This document shows, piece by piece, positions 50,301-58,893 of a stretch of DNA of 64,000 bases. Numbering within the stretch: position 1 is the first letter of the stretch; the number at the start of each line of letters is the position of its first letter. The position numbers and the translations under genes were made by a program. Origin of the DNA: Beijerinckiaceae bacterium (GTDB taxonomy: Bacteria; Pseudomonadota; Alphaproteobacteria; Rhizobiales; Beijerinckiaceae); assembly GCA_019753285.1 (NCBI GenBank), contig JAIELD010000029.1, positions 124,001-188,000 on the forward strand, in the 5' to 3' direction. The notes beneath the pieces are model-generated. The model was not told where the DNA came from, searched no databases, and was given only the letters and a program-made list of their open reading frames with translations.

Positions 50301-52477
50301 CTGAAATCGCCTCGACGCTCGACGACCGCATCGGCCAGTTCGAGAGCCGCGTCGTCAACCGTCTCGACACCGTCACCGCCGATCTCGAGACGCGCGGCGC
50401 ATCCGTGTCGCAAAGGCTGACGGACCAGATCGAGTCAGTCGCCCTCGATCTCGAGGCGCGCGGAGCGACGATCTCGGAGAAACTCACCGGCCGGATCGAC
50501 AGCGCGACGGAGAATCTCACCGCGAAGGCGAGCGCAGTCGACGAATCCCTCCGCTCACGCGCCATCGAACTCGACAAGGCGCTCAACAGCCTGTCGAGCC
50601 AGATTTCCGCAACTCTCAATGGCCGGGTGGAGGACATTACGGCGGCACTCGGCTCGCGTTCGTCCGAGATCGCGCAGCTGTTCGACGACCGCAGCAACTC
50701 CCTCGTCGTGGCGCTCGATTCGCGCGGCGAGGAAATCACCCAGAAGATCGCGAGCGTCGGCCAGGATGTCGTCTCGGCGCTGGAAGGCCGGGGCCAGGAC
50801 ATCTCCGCCCGCCTCCTCACGGCGACGAGCAACCTCGAGACATCGATCGGCGAAAGCGCCGAGAAGTCGATCGCGGACCTCTCCGGCGCCATCTCCCGCA
50901 TCGGCTCGGAGACGAGCACGCTGCAATCGACGCTGAGCAAGAGCGCGGAGCGCACCGTCTTGGGCCTCGTTGCCGCTTCCGACCGCGTCAAGAGCGAGGC
51001 CGAAGCGCTCTACGAGACGATCGGTGCCAACGCCGAACGGGCGCTCTCCACCCTCGCCAGCACGAACGAGGCGTTGAAGACCGACACGGCCTCGGTGCTG
51101 GAGCGCCTCGCGCACACCAACGAAAGCCTCCAGGCGCTCGTCGCCGACGCCACGTCCAACCTCTCGGAGGTCGAGGCGAACATCTCGGGCCGCGTCAAGA
51201 CGCTCGAGGACATGATGCGGACGATGCTCAGCCAGGCCGGCAGCACCTCGACCCGCGTCACCAGCCAGATCGAATCGCTGAAGGCGATCTCCGGCACGGT
51301 TCTCGCCGAGGCGAGCGACATAGCCGCCAGCCTCGAGAGCCGCACCACTGCCATCAGCGAGGCGACGAAGGCGATGGCCGACGCGCATGGCGTCGTCGAC
51401 CGTACCCTCTCTGAAAAGCAGAAGGCGCTGGAGGTGATGCTGCACGCCGTCGGCGACCGCGCGGAGGACCTCGACTCGATCGTCCGCTCCTTCACCGCCC
51501 TTGTCGACGACAGCCTGCGCAATGCCGAGGCTCGCGCCCGCCAGATCGGCTCCGTGCTGTCCGAAAACGCCCAGTCGACGACCGAGGCGCTCGGAGCGCA
51601 GTTCGAGACGATCCGCAACGAAACCGGCAAGGAGCGCGAACGCACCGCATCGGCGCTGCGCAAGGCCTACGAGCAGGCGATCGGCGAGATGCAGGACGTC
51701 TTCTCCAAGCTGACGGGGCGGTTCGAGCAGAGCGCCAGCCAGTTGAAGGCGGTCTCGGCGGATATCTCGCGCGATCTCGAGGCGACCCGTGCCGATCTCC
51801 ACCGCACCTCGACGGACTTGCCGCGCGAGGCGAAGGAAGCGACCGCGGCTGTCAGGCGCGTGGTGGCCGATCAGGTGAAAGCGTTGGCAGAACTCAACGA
51901 AATCGTCGGCAAGACAGGCAGGGGCCTTGATGTTGGCGAGCCGCGCCCAGCGGCAGTGCGCCCTCAGCCCGCGCCGCAGCCGGAGCCGCGCCGCGTCTCG
52001 ATGCGGCAGGAAGCCGACGCTCCTGCGCCCGTTCGCGCGGAGCCCGCCGGCCAGCGCGGCGCATGGCTGTCGGAACTGCTCTCGCGCGCCTCGCATGACG
52101 AGACCCCTGCCCCGGCGCCGGTCCAGCCTGCCCGCGCGCCGCAATCGCTCGACACGCTCTCGGTCGATATCGCCCGGATGATCGACCACGAAGCCGTCGT
52201 CGATCTTTGGGATCGATATCGCGCCGGCGAGCAGAACATCTTCAGCCGCCGCCTCTACACGCTGAAGGGTCAGCAGACCTTCGACGAAATCCGCCGTCGC
52301 TATCGCCGCGATGCCGATTTTGCCGCCTCGGTCGACCGCTATGTCGACCAGTTCGAGACGCTGCTGGCCGACATCTCGGATAACGGACATGACGACAGGG
52401 CGGCGAAAAACACGCTCACCTCGGACAACGGCAAGGTCTACACCATGCTGGCGCACGCTTCGGGACGGTTCGAATAG
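47324..52477 (+). CDS. giant membrane-anchored coiled-coil protein, growth-pole-ring GPR/RgsE-like
   Basis: A 1717-residue protein. Residues 1-155 are Ala/Pro-rich, two membrane segments lie at about 158-179 and 200-221, and about 230-1560 is almost continuous helix with 11/22-residue periodicity, clearest at 955-1174. A Pro-rich linker (about 1545-1610) precedes a conserved-looking C-terminal domain of about 100 residues (Asp-His-Glu-Ala-Val-Val-Asp-Leu-Trp-Asp-Arg-Tyr-Arg-Ala-Gly-Glu). This layout matches GPR of Agrobacterium and RgsE of Sinorhizobium (about 2100 residues), which form a ring at the growing pole; databases call such proteins apolipoprotein-like. It is likely cytoplasmic, anchored in the inner membrane. 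It ends at a strong terminator. Confidence 0.75.
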   Translation: MAIKSNATGAAKMDATEAALSAIEEALNLSPSSERLQTAAPSAPIEKTQKTRPDAPRQPIAAEEMDPLEAAVAAALATAPVSAAPTGKADTDAALLNVAPRASQPAASTPLQPERLQTERKAAERKSETFIPPSLPANDDRREIGPLLHSLQDRAPGWPLALAFILSCVWVAASGYYAWSRFGSAIKAGAGLSDLPLDDVAVATLAILGPVLFFFGMAAIFRRTSELRRTSRAMAEIALRLAEPETVAADGVFTLGQAIRREVNSVGDGIERALARASELEVIVHNEVSALERSYSDNELRIRALVDELVTQREAINSNAEQVRLAIIGAHDHLTSELGAAGLRISDTLLDAGNRVASSLDEKRDQIASALDGAGHQLVEQISQRSETLISRLNETGNTVSHQISQTGSNVSDSLARSGHELVNEIAQRSDTVARELESVGAVLRSSFEESVNTVAATLGDAGTAVVQKISDHATGMNQNLKDIGEQLVVDLSLRSSEITAKIEETGTQLAESLLERSQALADGIGETHRRFDETINIHGRALHDNLSATGERVGALLGEHSEKAGAAFTAHVDALDAKLQATAEELNLKLQAATDASSSSLTESAKEIVLSLAEQVGRVNDVLHENAQILGGNIQTHANALSQDLSGFDRALQDKIETISEAIGVNARVLTDTVHAHVSTLDRHATDFDRSLGNQIALITASLDTTSKDIGSVITGHTTAIATQVAGIDAALSGQIDTLNDAFNVNAEKIGVSIKAQVDAVEGRLVGFDDSLKLRGAEITSRLEDQQRRFANAFDEHANAISGHTETFVQVLEAGNRTLADTLDSHARSIVSSTDDIAARLESRNAALANAFDGHIEALVGHNHRLTAALDEKQQALIGEGDRIAAALASHVGDIEQRTESRTAQLADTVTGLLGKIDSGLDARARALNSTIAGRTLELSKVLGDGGRELTTAMETKAREIDEIITARSSAMTETLSAKADEINQTLGGKATEIASTLDDRIGQFESRVVNRLDTVTADLETRGASVSQRLTDQIESVALDLEARGATISEKLTGRIDSATENLTAKASAVDESLRSRAIELDKALNSLSSQISATLNGRVEDITAALGSRSSEIAQLFDDRSNSLVVALDSRGEEITQKIASVGQDVVSALEGRGQDISARLLTATSNLETSIGESAEKSIADLSGAISRIGSETSTLQSTLSKSAERTVLGLVAASDRVKSEAEALYETIGANAERALSTLASTNEALKTDTASVLERLAHTNESLQALVADATSNLSEVEANISGRVKTLEDMMRTMLSQAGSTSTRVTSQIESLKAISGTVLAEASDIAASLESRTTAISEATKAMADAHGVVDRTLSEKQKALEVMLHAVGDRAEDLDSIVRSFTALVDDSLRNAEARARQIGSVLSENAQSTTEALGAQFETIRNETGKERERTASALRKAYEQAIGEMQDVFSKLTGRFEQSASQLKAVSADISRDLEATRADLHRTSTDLPREAKEATAAVRRVVADQVKALAELNEIVGKTGRGLDVGEPRPAAVRPQPAPQPEPRRVSMRQEADAPAPVRAEPAGQRGAWLSELLSRASHDETPAPAPVQPARAPQSLDTLSVDIARMIDHEAVVDLWDRYRAGEQNIFSRRLYTLKGQQTFDEIRRRYRRDADFAASVDRYVDQFETLLADISDNGHDDRAAKNTLTSDNGKVYTMLAHASGRFE
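50186..50845 (+). repeat. DNA encoding ten consecutive 22-residue helical repeats
   Basis: Codons 955-1174 split into ten units of exactly 22 residues, most opening with Leu-x-x-(Arg/Lys)-x-x-x-Ile/Val and carrying hydrophobic residues again at position 12. This is two 11-residue (hendecad) turns per unit, the pattern of right-handed coiled coils and apolipoproteins. The copies are diverged at DNA level. Confidence 0.8.
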
Positions 52478-52503
52478 GCGCAGACGACGACGGCCGAAAT
52501 AAA

Positions 52504-52538
52504 AAAGCCCGGGCGATTTGCGCAATCGCCCGGGCTTT
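52504..52538. terminator. bidirectional Rho-independent terminator
   Basis: A 15-bp perfect stem (GCCCGGGCGATT core with flanking AAA/TTT) and five-base loop lie between the convergent GPR-like and XRE-cupin genes. A-runs on the left and T-runs on the right let it work in both directions. Confidence 0.9.
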
Positions 52539-52556
52539 GTCGTTTGAGACGTCGAC

Positions 52557-53174
52557 CTACTCCATCACCGCGGCTTTCAAGATGCAGACCATCGTTGCAT
52601 GGGCATTGCTCTTCGAGGCGTTGCGCACGACATGCGGCCGATCGCAGCGATAACGCAGCGTTTCACCCGCCATGACGCGCTCGGTCTGCCCGCCGACCTC
52701 GACCTCGAGTTCGCCCTCGATCACCGAAAGACACTCGATCGAACCGCGCTGATGCGGGTCGGAGATGAGCACGCCGCCGGGCTCGGCCTTCACGTCGTAC
52801 CATTGCAGCCATTCCACCGTCTTCAGCCAGCCGATGATGGCAAGCCTGAACTTGCCGTCCTGCGAGACGAGGATCGGCGTGTCGGCGCGCGTCGATTTCT
52901 CGACGAAGGGCATGTCGTCGGACTGGACGAGGAAGCGCTCGATCGAGACGTCGAGAGCCTGCGACAACCGCCAGATCGTCGCAAGCGTCGGGTTGGTCTC
53001 GTTGCGCTCGATCTGGCTGATGATCGATTTGGCGACGCCTGATTGCTCCGCAAGCTCCGAAAGCGAGAGATTATAGGTCTTGCGCAGGTGCTGGATCGTC
53101 TTGCCGAGCTGGCCAGACAGCGCCAGCGCGCCGCTCTCCATCTCCTTGGTCTTTTCCTTTACCGGCGCGGCCAT
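52557..53174 (-). CDS. XRE-family regulator with cupin sensor domain
   Basis: A 205-residue regulator. Residues about 20-80 form the helix-turn-helix (Leu-Ser-Glu-Leu-Ala-Glu-Gln-Ser-Gly-Val-Ala-Lys-Ser-Ile-Ile-Ser-Gln-Ile-Glu-Arg), residues about 120-200 a cupin barrel (Gly-Ser-Ile-Glu-Cys-Leu, Gly-Glu-Leu-Glu-Val-Glu-Val-Gly-Gly, Arg-Cys-Asp-Arg-Pro-His). Such proteins (PuuR/SutR-like) sense small molecules and repress catabolic or stress genes. The ATG at 53174 has AAGGAA upstream; the frame is open 93 bases further. The target is unknown; it is not obviously linked to thiD. Confidence 0.88.
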   Translation of the reverse strand: MAAPVKEKTKEMESGALALSGQLGKTIQHLRKTYNLSLSELAEQSGVAKSIISQIERNETNPTLATIWRLSQALDVSIERFLVQSDDMPFVEKSTRADTPILVSQDGKFRLAIIGWLKTVEWLQWYDVKAEPGGVLISDPHQRGSIECLSVIEGELEVEVGGQTERVMAGETLRYRCDRPHVVRNASKSNAHATMVCILKAAVME

Positions 53175-53314
53175 GATTTGATTGGTTCCTTGAAACGGAA
53201 ATACGTTTGATTTAGCGGACAATGCAGCAAGCATCGTCGCAGGGCAAGACAACCAACAAGGGACCAAACGATGCAGCAGGCTTGCGCCCTTGCATCGTCA
53301 CTGATGGATTTGCG

Positions 53315-54118
53315 CTACCACCAGGCGTGAAAGTGATGCGTCGGGCCGTGCCCGTGGCCGATCGAAAGGCGATCCGCCGCCTCTATCGCCTTCGTGACAT
53401 AGAGCTTGGCGTCGCCGATCGCGGTTTCAAGGGAAGCGCCCTTGGCGAGCCCGGCAGCGATGGCGGCAGAGAGCGTGCAGCCCGTGCCATGCGTATTGGA
53501 TGTCGCGACGCGAACCGATTGGAAGCGGCGCACACCCTCGGCCGATACCAGCACGTCGGTGCTTGTCGGGCCGACGCCATGCCCGCCCTTGACGAGCACG
53601 GCTTCCGGCCCGAGCCGAAGCAGCGCCCGCGCCTGATCGACCATCGCCTCATCGCTCGCAGCGATGGGCGCTCCAAGCAGCGCCGCAGCCTCCGGCAGGT
53701 TCGGCGTGATGAGACGGGCGAGCGGGATCAGCCTGTCCCTCAGGCTCGACACGGCATCGCGGTCGATGAGCGCATCGCCGCTGGTCGCGACCATTACCGG
53801 GTCGAGCACGACGTTGCGCGCGCCGAACTCGCCGAGCCCAGCAGCGACCGTTTCGATGATAGCTGCGTTCGACAACATGCCGATCTTGACCGCGCCGACG
53901 CTCATATCGGTGAACACGCTTCGCATCTGCTCCAGAACAAATGGAGGCGGCACATCGAACACGCCTTGCACCCCTTGTGTGTTCTGAGCCGTGAGCGCCG
54001 TGAGGACGCTCGCGCCATAGACGCCATTGGCCGAAAAGCTTTTCAGATCGGCCTGTATCCCTGCCCCGCCGCCGCTGTCGGAGCCGGCGATGGTCAGGGC
54101 AATCATGGTCTGTGGCAT
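53315..54118 (-). CDS. thiD: hydroxymethylpyrimidine/phosphomethylpyrimidine kinase ThiD
   Basis: A 267-residue ribokinase-fold enzyme that phosphorylates HMP and HMP-P for thiamine synthesis. Gly-Ser-Asp-Ser-Gly-Gly-Gly-Ala-Gly-Ile-Gln-Ala-Asp near residue 12 binds the pyrimidine, and Thr-His-Gly-Thr-Gly-Cys-Thr-Leu-Ser near 208 is the catalytic anion hole. Length is standard. I start at the ATG at 54118 with GGAG eight bases upstream. No other thiamine gene is beside it. Confidence 0.94.
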   Translation of the reverse strand: MPQTMIALTIAGSDSGGGAGIQADLKSFSANGVYGASVLTALTAQNTQGVQGVFDVPPPFVLEQMRSVFTDMSVGAVKIGMLSNAAIIETVAAGLGEFGARNVVLDPVMVATSGDALIDRDAVSSLRDRLIPLARLITPNLPEAAALLGAPIAASDEAMVDQARALLRLGPEAVLVKGGHGVGPTSTDVLVSAEGVRRFQSVRVATSNTHGTGCTLSAAIAAGLAKGASLETAIGDAKLYVTKAIEAADRLSIGHGHGPTHHFHAWW

Positions 54119-54158
54119 CGGTCGGGCTCCGGGGCGCTGGCAAAAATGGCTGTCGAAA

Positions 54159-55193
54159 TCAGATGGGGCGCGAGGGAGCGGCGGCTTTCTCGCGCTTGCG
54201 CTTGATGCCGAGCTGATGCTCACGAAGGATCACGAACAGCCCTGCGGCGATGACGATCGAAGCGCCGATCATCAGCGCCTCGTCCGGCGTCTCGGCGAAC
54301 AGGACCCAGCCAATGATCAGCGCCCAGACCAGATTGAGGTAGTCGAACGGCGCGATGACGGATGGTTCGGCGTGGCGGTAGCTTTCGGTGAGCGTGATCT
54401 GGCCGATCCCGCCAAACACCCCGATCATGATCATGAGGCCTGCCTCGAGCCCCGTGGGCATCAGCCAGCGATACCGCACGTCGAAGAAGCCGAGCAGGAT
54501 GGTCAGCGCGCCGAAGACCGATGTCAGCGCCGAGAAATACAGCACGATCGTGCCGGTCTTTTCGGTGGCGGTGAGCTTGCGCACCTCGATCATCGCGAAG
54601 GATGTGCACAAGGCGGCCATCAGCCCGCAGGCCGCGCCGAAGCTCGCACCCTCTGCTGGCGGTGCCGAAGCCTGCAAGAAGCTCAGATGCGGCCAGAGCA
54701 TCACCGCGACGCCGATCATTCCGACGCCGACCGCGCTCCAGCGGTAGACGCCGACCGTTTCCTTCAGCACGAGGGCGGCGAGCATCACGGTGATGAGCGG
54801 AACGATGTAGTTGATCGCGGTCGCATCCGGCAGCGGCAGAAGCGATAGCGCCGCGAAACCGAAAAACATGCCGAACGACCCGACGAGGCCGCGCTGGATG
54901 TGCCCCATTCGATTGTTGGTAAGCGTCGCGCCCTTGAGCTTGCCGCGCCAGGCGAGCCAGGCGACCACGGTCCACATGGCGAGGAACGAGCGGAAGAACA
55001 CCACCTCGCCGACCGGGTAGATCGTTTCACCTGGATGGCTCGTGCCGAGCCATTTCACGCTCGCCGACATCATGGTGAAAGAAAGCCCCGAAAGGACCTT
55101 GAAAAAAATGCCGAGAAAAGGATTCACGAGAAAAGGGCTGCGCTGAGGGATCGAACGGCGATGCCCTCTCGACACTAGATAGTTGCCCGGCAT
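54159..55193 (-). CDS. DMT-family transporter (EamA domains)
   Basis: About 344 residues with ten predicted membrane segments in two EamA halves (about 30-160 and 175-315), the drug/metabolite transporter fold. A charged C-terminus (Lys-Arg-Lys-Arg-Glu-Lys) faces the cytoplasm. Substrate is unknown; relatives move amino acids, nucleosides or metabolites. The start is uncertain: the ATG at 55193 has no good ribosome site, and a GTG 66 bases further on, just before the first membrane segment, is possible. It lies 40 bases upstream of thiD on the same strand, so a link to thiamine precursors is possible but unproven. Confidence 0.85.
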   Translation of the reverse strand: MPGNYLVSRGHRRSIPQRSPFLVNPFLGIFFKVLSGLSFTMMSASVKWLGTSHPGETIYPVGEVVFFRSFLAMWTVVAWLAWRGKLKGATLTNNRMGHIQRGLVGSFGMFFGFAALSLLPLPDATAINYIVPLITVMLAALVLKETVGVYRWSAVGVGMIGVAVMLWPHLSFLQASAPPAEGASFGAACGLMAALCTSFAMIEVRKLTATEKTGTIVLYFSALTSVFGALTILLGFFDVRYRWLMPTGLEAGLMIMIGVFGGIGQITLTESYRHAEPSVIAPFDYLNLVWALIIGWVLFAETPDEALMIGASIVIAAGLFVILREHQLGIKRKREKAAAPSRPI

Positions 55194-55332
55194 TTGAAAA
55201 GAAATTTGCGGCCGGTGGCGGCGCTGGGTGCGCCGAACCACCTCGTCTGCCCCGATTTTGGCCCGCTGTCACAAAAATGAGACCGGAATCTGGCTTTAAC
55301 GACGAGATAAAGACAGGTCAGGATCGCCCGCA

Positions 55333-56157
55333 GTGACAGATGAACCCGAAACGAGACGTATTCGCGCGATGTTCATCTCCGATGTCCATCTCGGCACCAA
55401 GGGCGCGCAGGCCGCGATGCTCCTCGATTTCCTGCGCTACCATGATGCCGATACGATCTTCCTCGTCGGCGACATCATCGATGGCTGGAAACTCAAGAGC
55501 GGCTGGTATTTCCCGCAGGCGCACAACGACGTGGTGCAGAAGCTTCTGCGCAAGGCGCGCAAGGGCGCACGCGTCATCTACGTGCCCGGCAATCATGACG
55601 AATTCTTCCGTGAGTTCCTCGGCCTCACCTTCGGCGGCGTCGAGGTCTACGACACGGCGATCCATGAGACCGCCGACGGGAAGCAGTATCTGATCATCCA
55701 TGGCGACTATTTCGATGTCGTGGTGCGGCACGCCAAATGGCTCGCCTTCCTTGGCGACTGGGCCTACACCTTCGCGCTCGGCATCAACACCTATCTCAAC
55801 ATCGTGCGTCGCAAGCTTGGCCTCACCTACTGGTCGCTGTCGGCCTGGGCCAAGCTCAAAGTGAAGAACGCGGTCAACTTCATCGGCAAGTTCGAGGAGA
55901 CTCTGGCCGCCGAGGCGAAGCGCCACAAGGTGGACGGGGTGATCTGCGGCCATATTCATCACGCGGCCCAGCGCGACATCGACGGCGTCAAATACCTCAA
56001 CACCGGTGACTGGGTCGAATCCTGCACGGCGATCGTGGAAAACTACGACGGTACGATGGAGATCATCCGCTGGGCCGACGTGGTCTCGGCACGTGAGACG
56101 AACTCCAGCTCCCGCAAGGCCACGTCGCAGCCGCAGCTCGCCCGCAAGGCTGCCTGA
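55333..56157 (+). CDS. LpxH-like UDP-2,3-diacylglucosamine diphosphatase / calcineurin-like phosphoesterase
   Basis: A 274-residue binuclear-metal phosphoesterase. The metal motifs appear in order: Asp-Val-His-Leu-Gly (16-20), Gly-Asp-Ile-Ile-Asp (near 45), Gly-Asn-His-Asp-Glu (near 89), His-Gly-Asp (near 120) and Gly-His-Ile-His-His (near 208). LpxH removes UMP in lipid A synthesis; LpxH-like homologues with longer C-termini may act on other lipids. It starts with GTG; a downstream ATG at 55369 would cut into the fold. The glycosyltransferase gene follows at 56 bases, suggesting a joint role in an envelope glycolipid. Confidence 0.82.
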   Translation: MTDEPETRRIRAMFISDVHLGTKGAQAAMLLDFLRYHDADTIFLVGDIIDGWKLKSGWYFPQAHNDVVQKLLRKARKGARVIYVPGNHDEFFREFLGLTFGGVEVYDTAIHETADGKQYLIIHGDYFDVVVRHAKWLAFLGDWAYTFALGINTYLNIVRRKLGLTYWSLSAWAKLKVKNAVNFIGKFEETLAAEAKRHKVDGVICGHIHHAAQRDIDGVKYLNTGDWVESCTAIVENYDGTMEIIRWADVVSARETNSSSRKATSQPQLARKAA

Positions 56158-56213
56158 ACCAAGGATCGAGCGGCGCATCGGCGTTCCCGTTGCGAAAGAA
56201 CGAAAGTGGACCG

Positions 56214-57407
56214 ATGAAGATCCTGATTGCGACCGATGCCTGGCATCCGCAAATCAACGGGGTGGTGCGCTCGCTGCAGCAGATGGCGGACGAACTCGAG
56301 AAGATCGGCGTCACGGTGGCGTTTCTCACGCCCCAGATGTTCAAGACCGTGCCGATGCCGACCTATCCTGAAATCCGGCTTTCGCTCGCCTCGCAGATGG
56401 CGATCGCGAGGCACGTCAGGCAGTTCGCGCCCGACTACATCCATGTCGCGACGGAAGGCCCGATCGGCTTTCAGGTGCGGCGCTATTGTCTCAATGCAGG
56501 CCGCGCCTTCACCACGAGCTACCATACCCGCTTTCCCGAATATATTTCGGCGCGCTTCCCCATCCCCGAGCGCATGAGCTATGCGGTTCTGCGCTGGTTT
56601 CACAATGCCGGCCACGGCGTGATGGTGACGACCGCCAGCATGCGGGCCGAACTCGCGGCGCGCGGCTTCAAGAACATCCTGCCCTGGTCTCGCGGCGTCG
56701 ATGCCGACTTGTTCCGGCCCCGTCCGGCCGAGGAGTTGCGACTGCCCGAATTCGAGGGCCTCGCAAAACCGTTCTTTCTTTATGTCGGCCGGGTCGCGGT
56801 TGAAAAGAACCTCGAAGCGTTCCTGACGCTCGACCTGCCCGGCACGAAACTGGTCGTCGGCGACGGCCCGCACAAGGCCGCGCTCGAGCAGCGCTTCGCC
56901 GATGCACGCTTCCTCGGCGTGAGGGTCGGCGAGGATCTGGCGAGGGTCTACGCCGCTTCCGACGTCTTCGTCTTTCCGAGCTTGACCGATACGTTCGGCA
57001 TCGTGCTGTTGGAAGCGCTGGCGGCCGGCGTGCCTGTGGCGGCTTTCCCGGTCACCGGCCCCAAAGACGCCCTCGGCGACAGCGACATCGCCGTGCTCGA
57101 CACGGATCTGCGCAAGGCGGCCCTCGCCGCGCTCAACATTCCTCGCGAGCGCTGCCGCGCCTTCGCGCTTGGCAAGACCTGGGCGGAAAGCGCGCGGCAG
57201 TTTTTGAAGAACGCCTCTCTGGCCGCATCTCTTGCGACGCATGAGCTTCCGATCGAGGCGGCGATCGACAATGGCGTGATCGAGCCCGTCCTGCCGGCGC
57301 AGCCGAAAACGCTCGAAAGCGCAGTCAGCGAAGAAACGCCCGCCGAGCGCGACCGGCGCGCCGGCCGCAAGGTCGAACGCACCGCGGCAATGGCGCTCGA
57401 CGCCTGA
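56214..57407 (+). CDS. GT4-family glycosyltransferase
   Basis: A 397-residue retaining glycosyltransferase of the GT-B fold. N-terminal domain: Thr-Asp-Ala-Trp-His-Pro-Gln-Ile-Asn-Gly-Val-Val-Arg near 8-20. C-terminal domain: Tyr-Val-Gly-Arg-Val-Ala-Val-Glu-Lys-Asn and the donor-binding Glu-x7-Glu region in Phe-Pro-Ser-Leu-Thr-Asp-Thr-Phe-Gly-Ile-Val-Leu-Leu-Glu-Ala. It resembles PimB/SqdX-like enzymes that glycosylate lipids. The C-terminal 50 residues are extra. It is downstream of the LpxH-like gene and its stop codon abuts the stop of the convergent cheZ with no gap. Confidence 0.87.
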   Translation: MKILIATDAWHPQINGVVRSLQQMADELEKIGVTVAFLTPQMFKTVPMPTYPEIRLSLASQMAIARHVRQFAPDYIHVATEGPIGFQVRRYCLNAGRAFTTSYHTRFPEYISARFPIPERMSYAVLRWFHNAGHGVMVTTASMRAELAARGFKNILPWSRGVDADLFRPRPAEELRLPEFEGLAKPFFLYVGRVAVEKNLEAFLTLDLPGTKLVVGDGPHKAALEQRFADARFLGVRVGEDLARVYAASDVFVFPSLTDTFGIVLLEALAAGVPVAAFPVTGPKDALGDSDIAVLDTDLRKAALAALNIPRERCRAFALGKTWAESARQFLKNASLAASLATHELPIEAAIDNGVIEPVLPAQPKTLESAVSEETPAERDRRAGRKVERTAAMALDA

Positions 57408-58523
57408 TCAGGTGAAAAGCGACAGCTTCTTGTTGAGCTCGGCCTCGTCGAGCGCTTCGAGTTGGCTCATTCGCTCTGCCGGGATTTGATAGGCCGGCTC
57501 TGGCTTCTGCGAGACGTCCGGCAGGAGTACGACATTGGCGCTGAGGGCAGGCGCAGGCGCGGTATCGAGCGGTTCGAGCGTGTCGGTGATGTCCTGTTCG
57601 CTCAGCGCCGCCCCGGTGCTTGGCGGCGGTGCCGCTGCGCTCGAATCATCGCTGAAGAAAACCTCGTTGTCGCTGAGGAATTCGTCGGTGAGCAGATTTT
57701 GATTCTGGTTTTCCGCCGCGAACGTCGTGAAGGCGTCGACGAACTGGCCCGACACTTCGCCCTTCTGCTCGTTGACCCATTCGAGAGCGAAATCGACATC
57801 GTTCTGGGCAAGCGAGGTGTCGCCACCCTCGAACGGACTTGCGGGGTCGATCTGCGGCAGCGCCTCTGGCGGCAGATCGGAAATCTGGAAACCTTCCACA
57901 CCCTGGAGGATGTTGATCATCTTGTGGATGCGGTTTTCGAGAAAGCGCATCGTCTCGATGACCTTGTGCGTACGCTGCGCCGTCAAATCCTGGAACGAGC
58001 ACGCAAGGTAGATGTTGGTCGCCCGCGCATCGACCGCATCGCAGGTCTCGACGGCAAGCCCGCCTTCGCGCAGCGTCCAGGCGATCTCCTGTATCTGTTC
58101 GGCTGCTTCGAGAATTTCCGATGTCGCCTGCTCGGTGGAGCGGACGATCGCATCGAGCTCGCCGGAGACGAGGTCAATGTGCTTTGGATCGTGGTCCTGC
58201 GAACCGACCGCGGCGACCTCCGTGTGGGTATCCGCGATGCGGCGCGCCATTTCGATCAGGTCCTGCCGAAGCACGGCGATGGCCGGATCGGCGGTCTTTT
58301 CGGGCGTGGGCTGAGGCAGCGAGCGAGCGACGTTTTCAGCGACCGTTTCGACGAGCGAAACCTGCATCCGCTCGATCGCGCCGAGCACCTGCTGCGTGTC
58401 GGCATGGCGGTTGCGCCGCTGGTATTCGGAGAGGAACCAACGCCCGCGCTCCGTCTCGACAACAGCCGCCTCGATGGTTTCGTAATCGATCGAGCTGTAT
58501 TGCACACTAGGCAGTTGGGTCAT
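57408..58523 (-). CDS. cheZ: CheZ-like phosphatase of CheY-P
   Basis: A 371-residue protein. The hallmark CheZ helix, Leu-Ala-Cys-Ser-Phe-Gln-Asp-Leu-Thr-Ala-Gln-Arg-Thr (near 178-190), holds the catalytic Gln and Asp acting on phosphorylated CheY. The family of this order is longer than enteric CheZ (214), with an acidic C-terminal half (about 215-330), and ends in Lys-Leu-Ser-Leu-Phe, a possible CheY-binding tail. No other chemotaxis gene is in the window. The upstream 370 bp hold two TTAACC half-sites. Confidence 0.85.
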   Translation of the reverse strand: MTQLPSVQYSSIDYETIEAAVVETERGRWFLSEYQRRNRHADTQQVLGAIERMQVSLVETVAENVARSLPQPTPEKTADPAIAVLRQDLIEMARRIADTHTEVAAVGSQDHDPKHIDLVSGELDAIVRSTEQATSEILEAAEQIQEIAWTLREGGLAVETCDAVDARATNIYLACSFQDLTAQRTHKVIETMRFLENRIHKMINILQGVEGFQISDLPPEALPQIDPASPFEGGDTSLAQNDVDFALEWVNEQKGEVSGQFVDAFTTFAAENQNQNLLTDEFLSDNEVFFSDDSSAAAPPPSTGAALSEQDITDTLEPLDTAPAPALSANVVLLPDVSQKPEPAYQIPAERMSQLEALDEAELNKKLSLFT

Positions 58524-58893
58524 GGGTGCGCGCGTATCGTTCAGGGGCAGGACAGGCTGGCGGATCAGAATCCACGAGGCCGACGCATGGCTGGTTAACC
58601 GCCGAAACGATAGGTCAGGAAGTCTTAAAGGACCGTTTCATTAACCGCATTCCGAGATTTAAAGCCGATGGAACAACCCGCCATCGTCGCGGCTTTCATC
58701 TGCGCATGCCTGAACGGATGGAAGCCGATGCAACCGCTGCAATTTGGCGTCACCCGGCTAAAAAAAGCCAGGTTCGGTCGATCCTTTGGCGAATAACGCA
58801 TCGAGCCCGTTGCGCGGCCAGCGTCGCTCCCCATACTCTGCCTGCGGGCGCACCGTCTTCCACGACGCCTCGCCTGCGAAAGACCAGTTTTAG
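58524..58893. other. 370-bp intergenic region between cheZ and mlaE
   Basis: No gene seen. It should hold the divergent promoters of cheZ and the mla operon. TTAACC, a CtrA half-site, occurs at 58595-58600 and 58641-58646, nearer cheZ, with other TTAA blocks between. No exact TTAA-N7-TTAA box and no clear sigma70 pair. Confidence 0.5.

Noticed and set aside
47936-52525. Long open frames (825, 443 and 656 codons) on the minus strand of the GPR-like gene
   Set aside because: They are shadows of a very GC-rich repetitive coding sequence; their translations are Arg/Asp/Leu-rich with no start signals.
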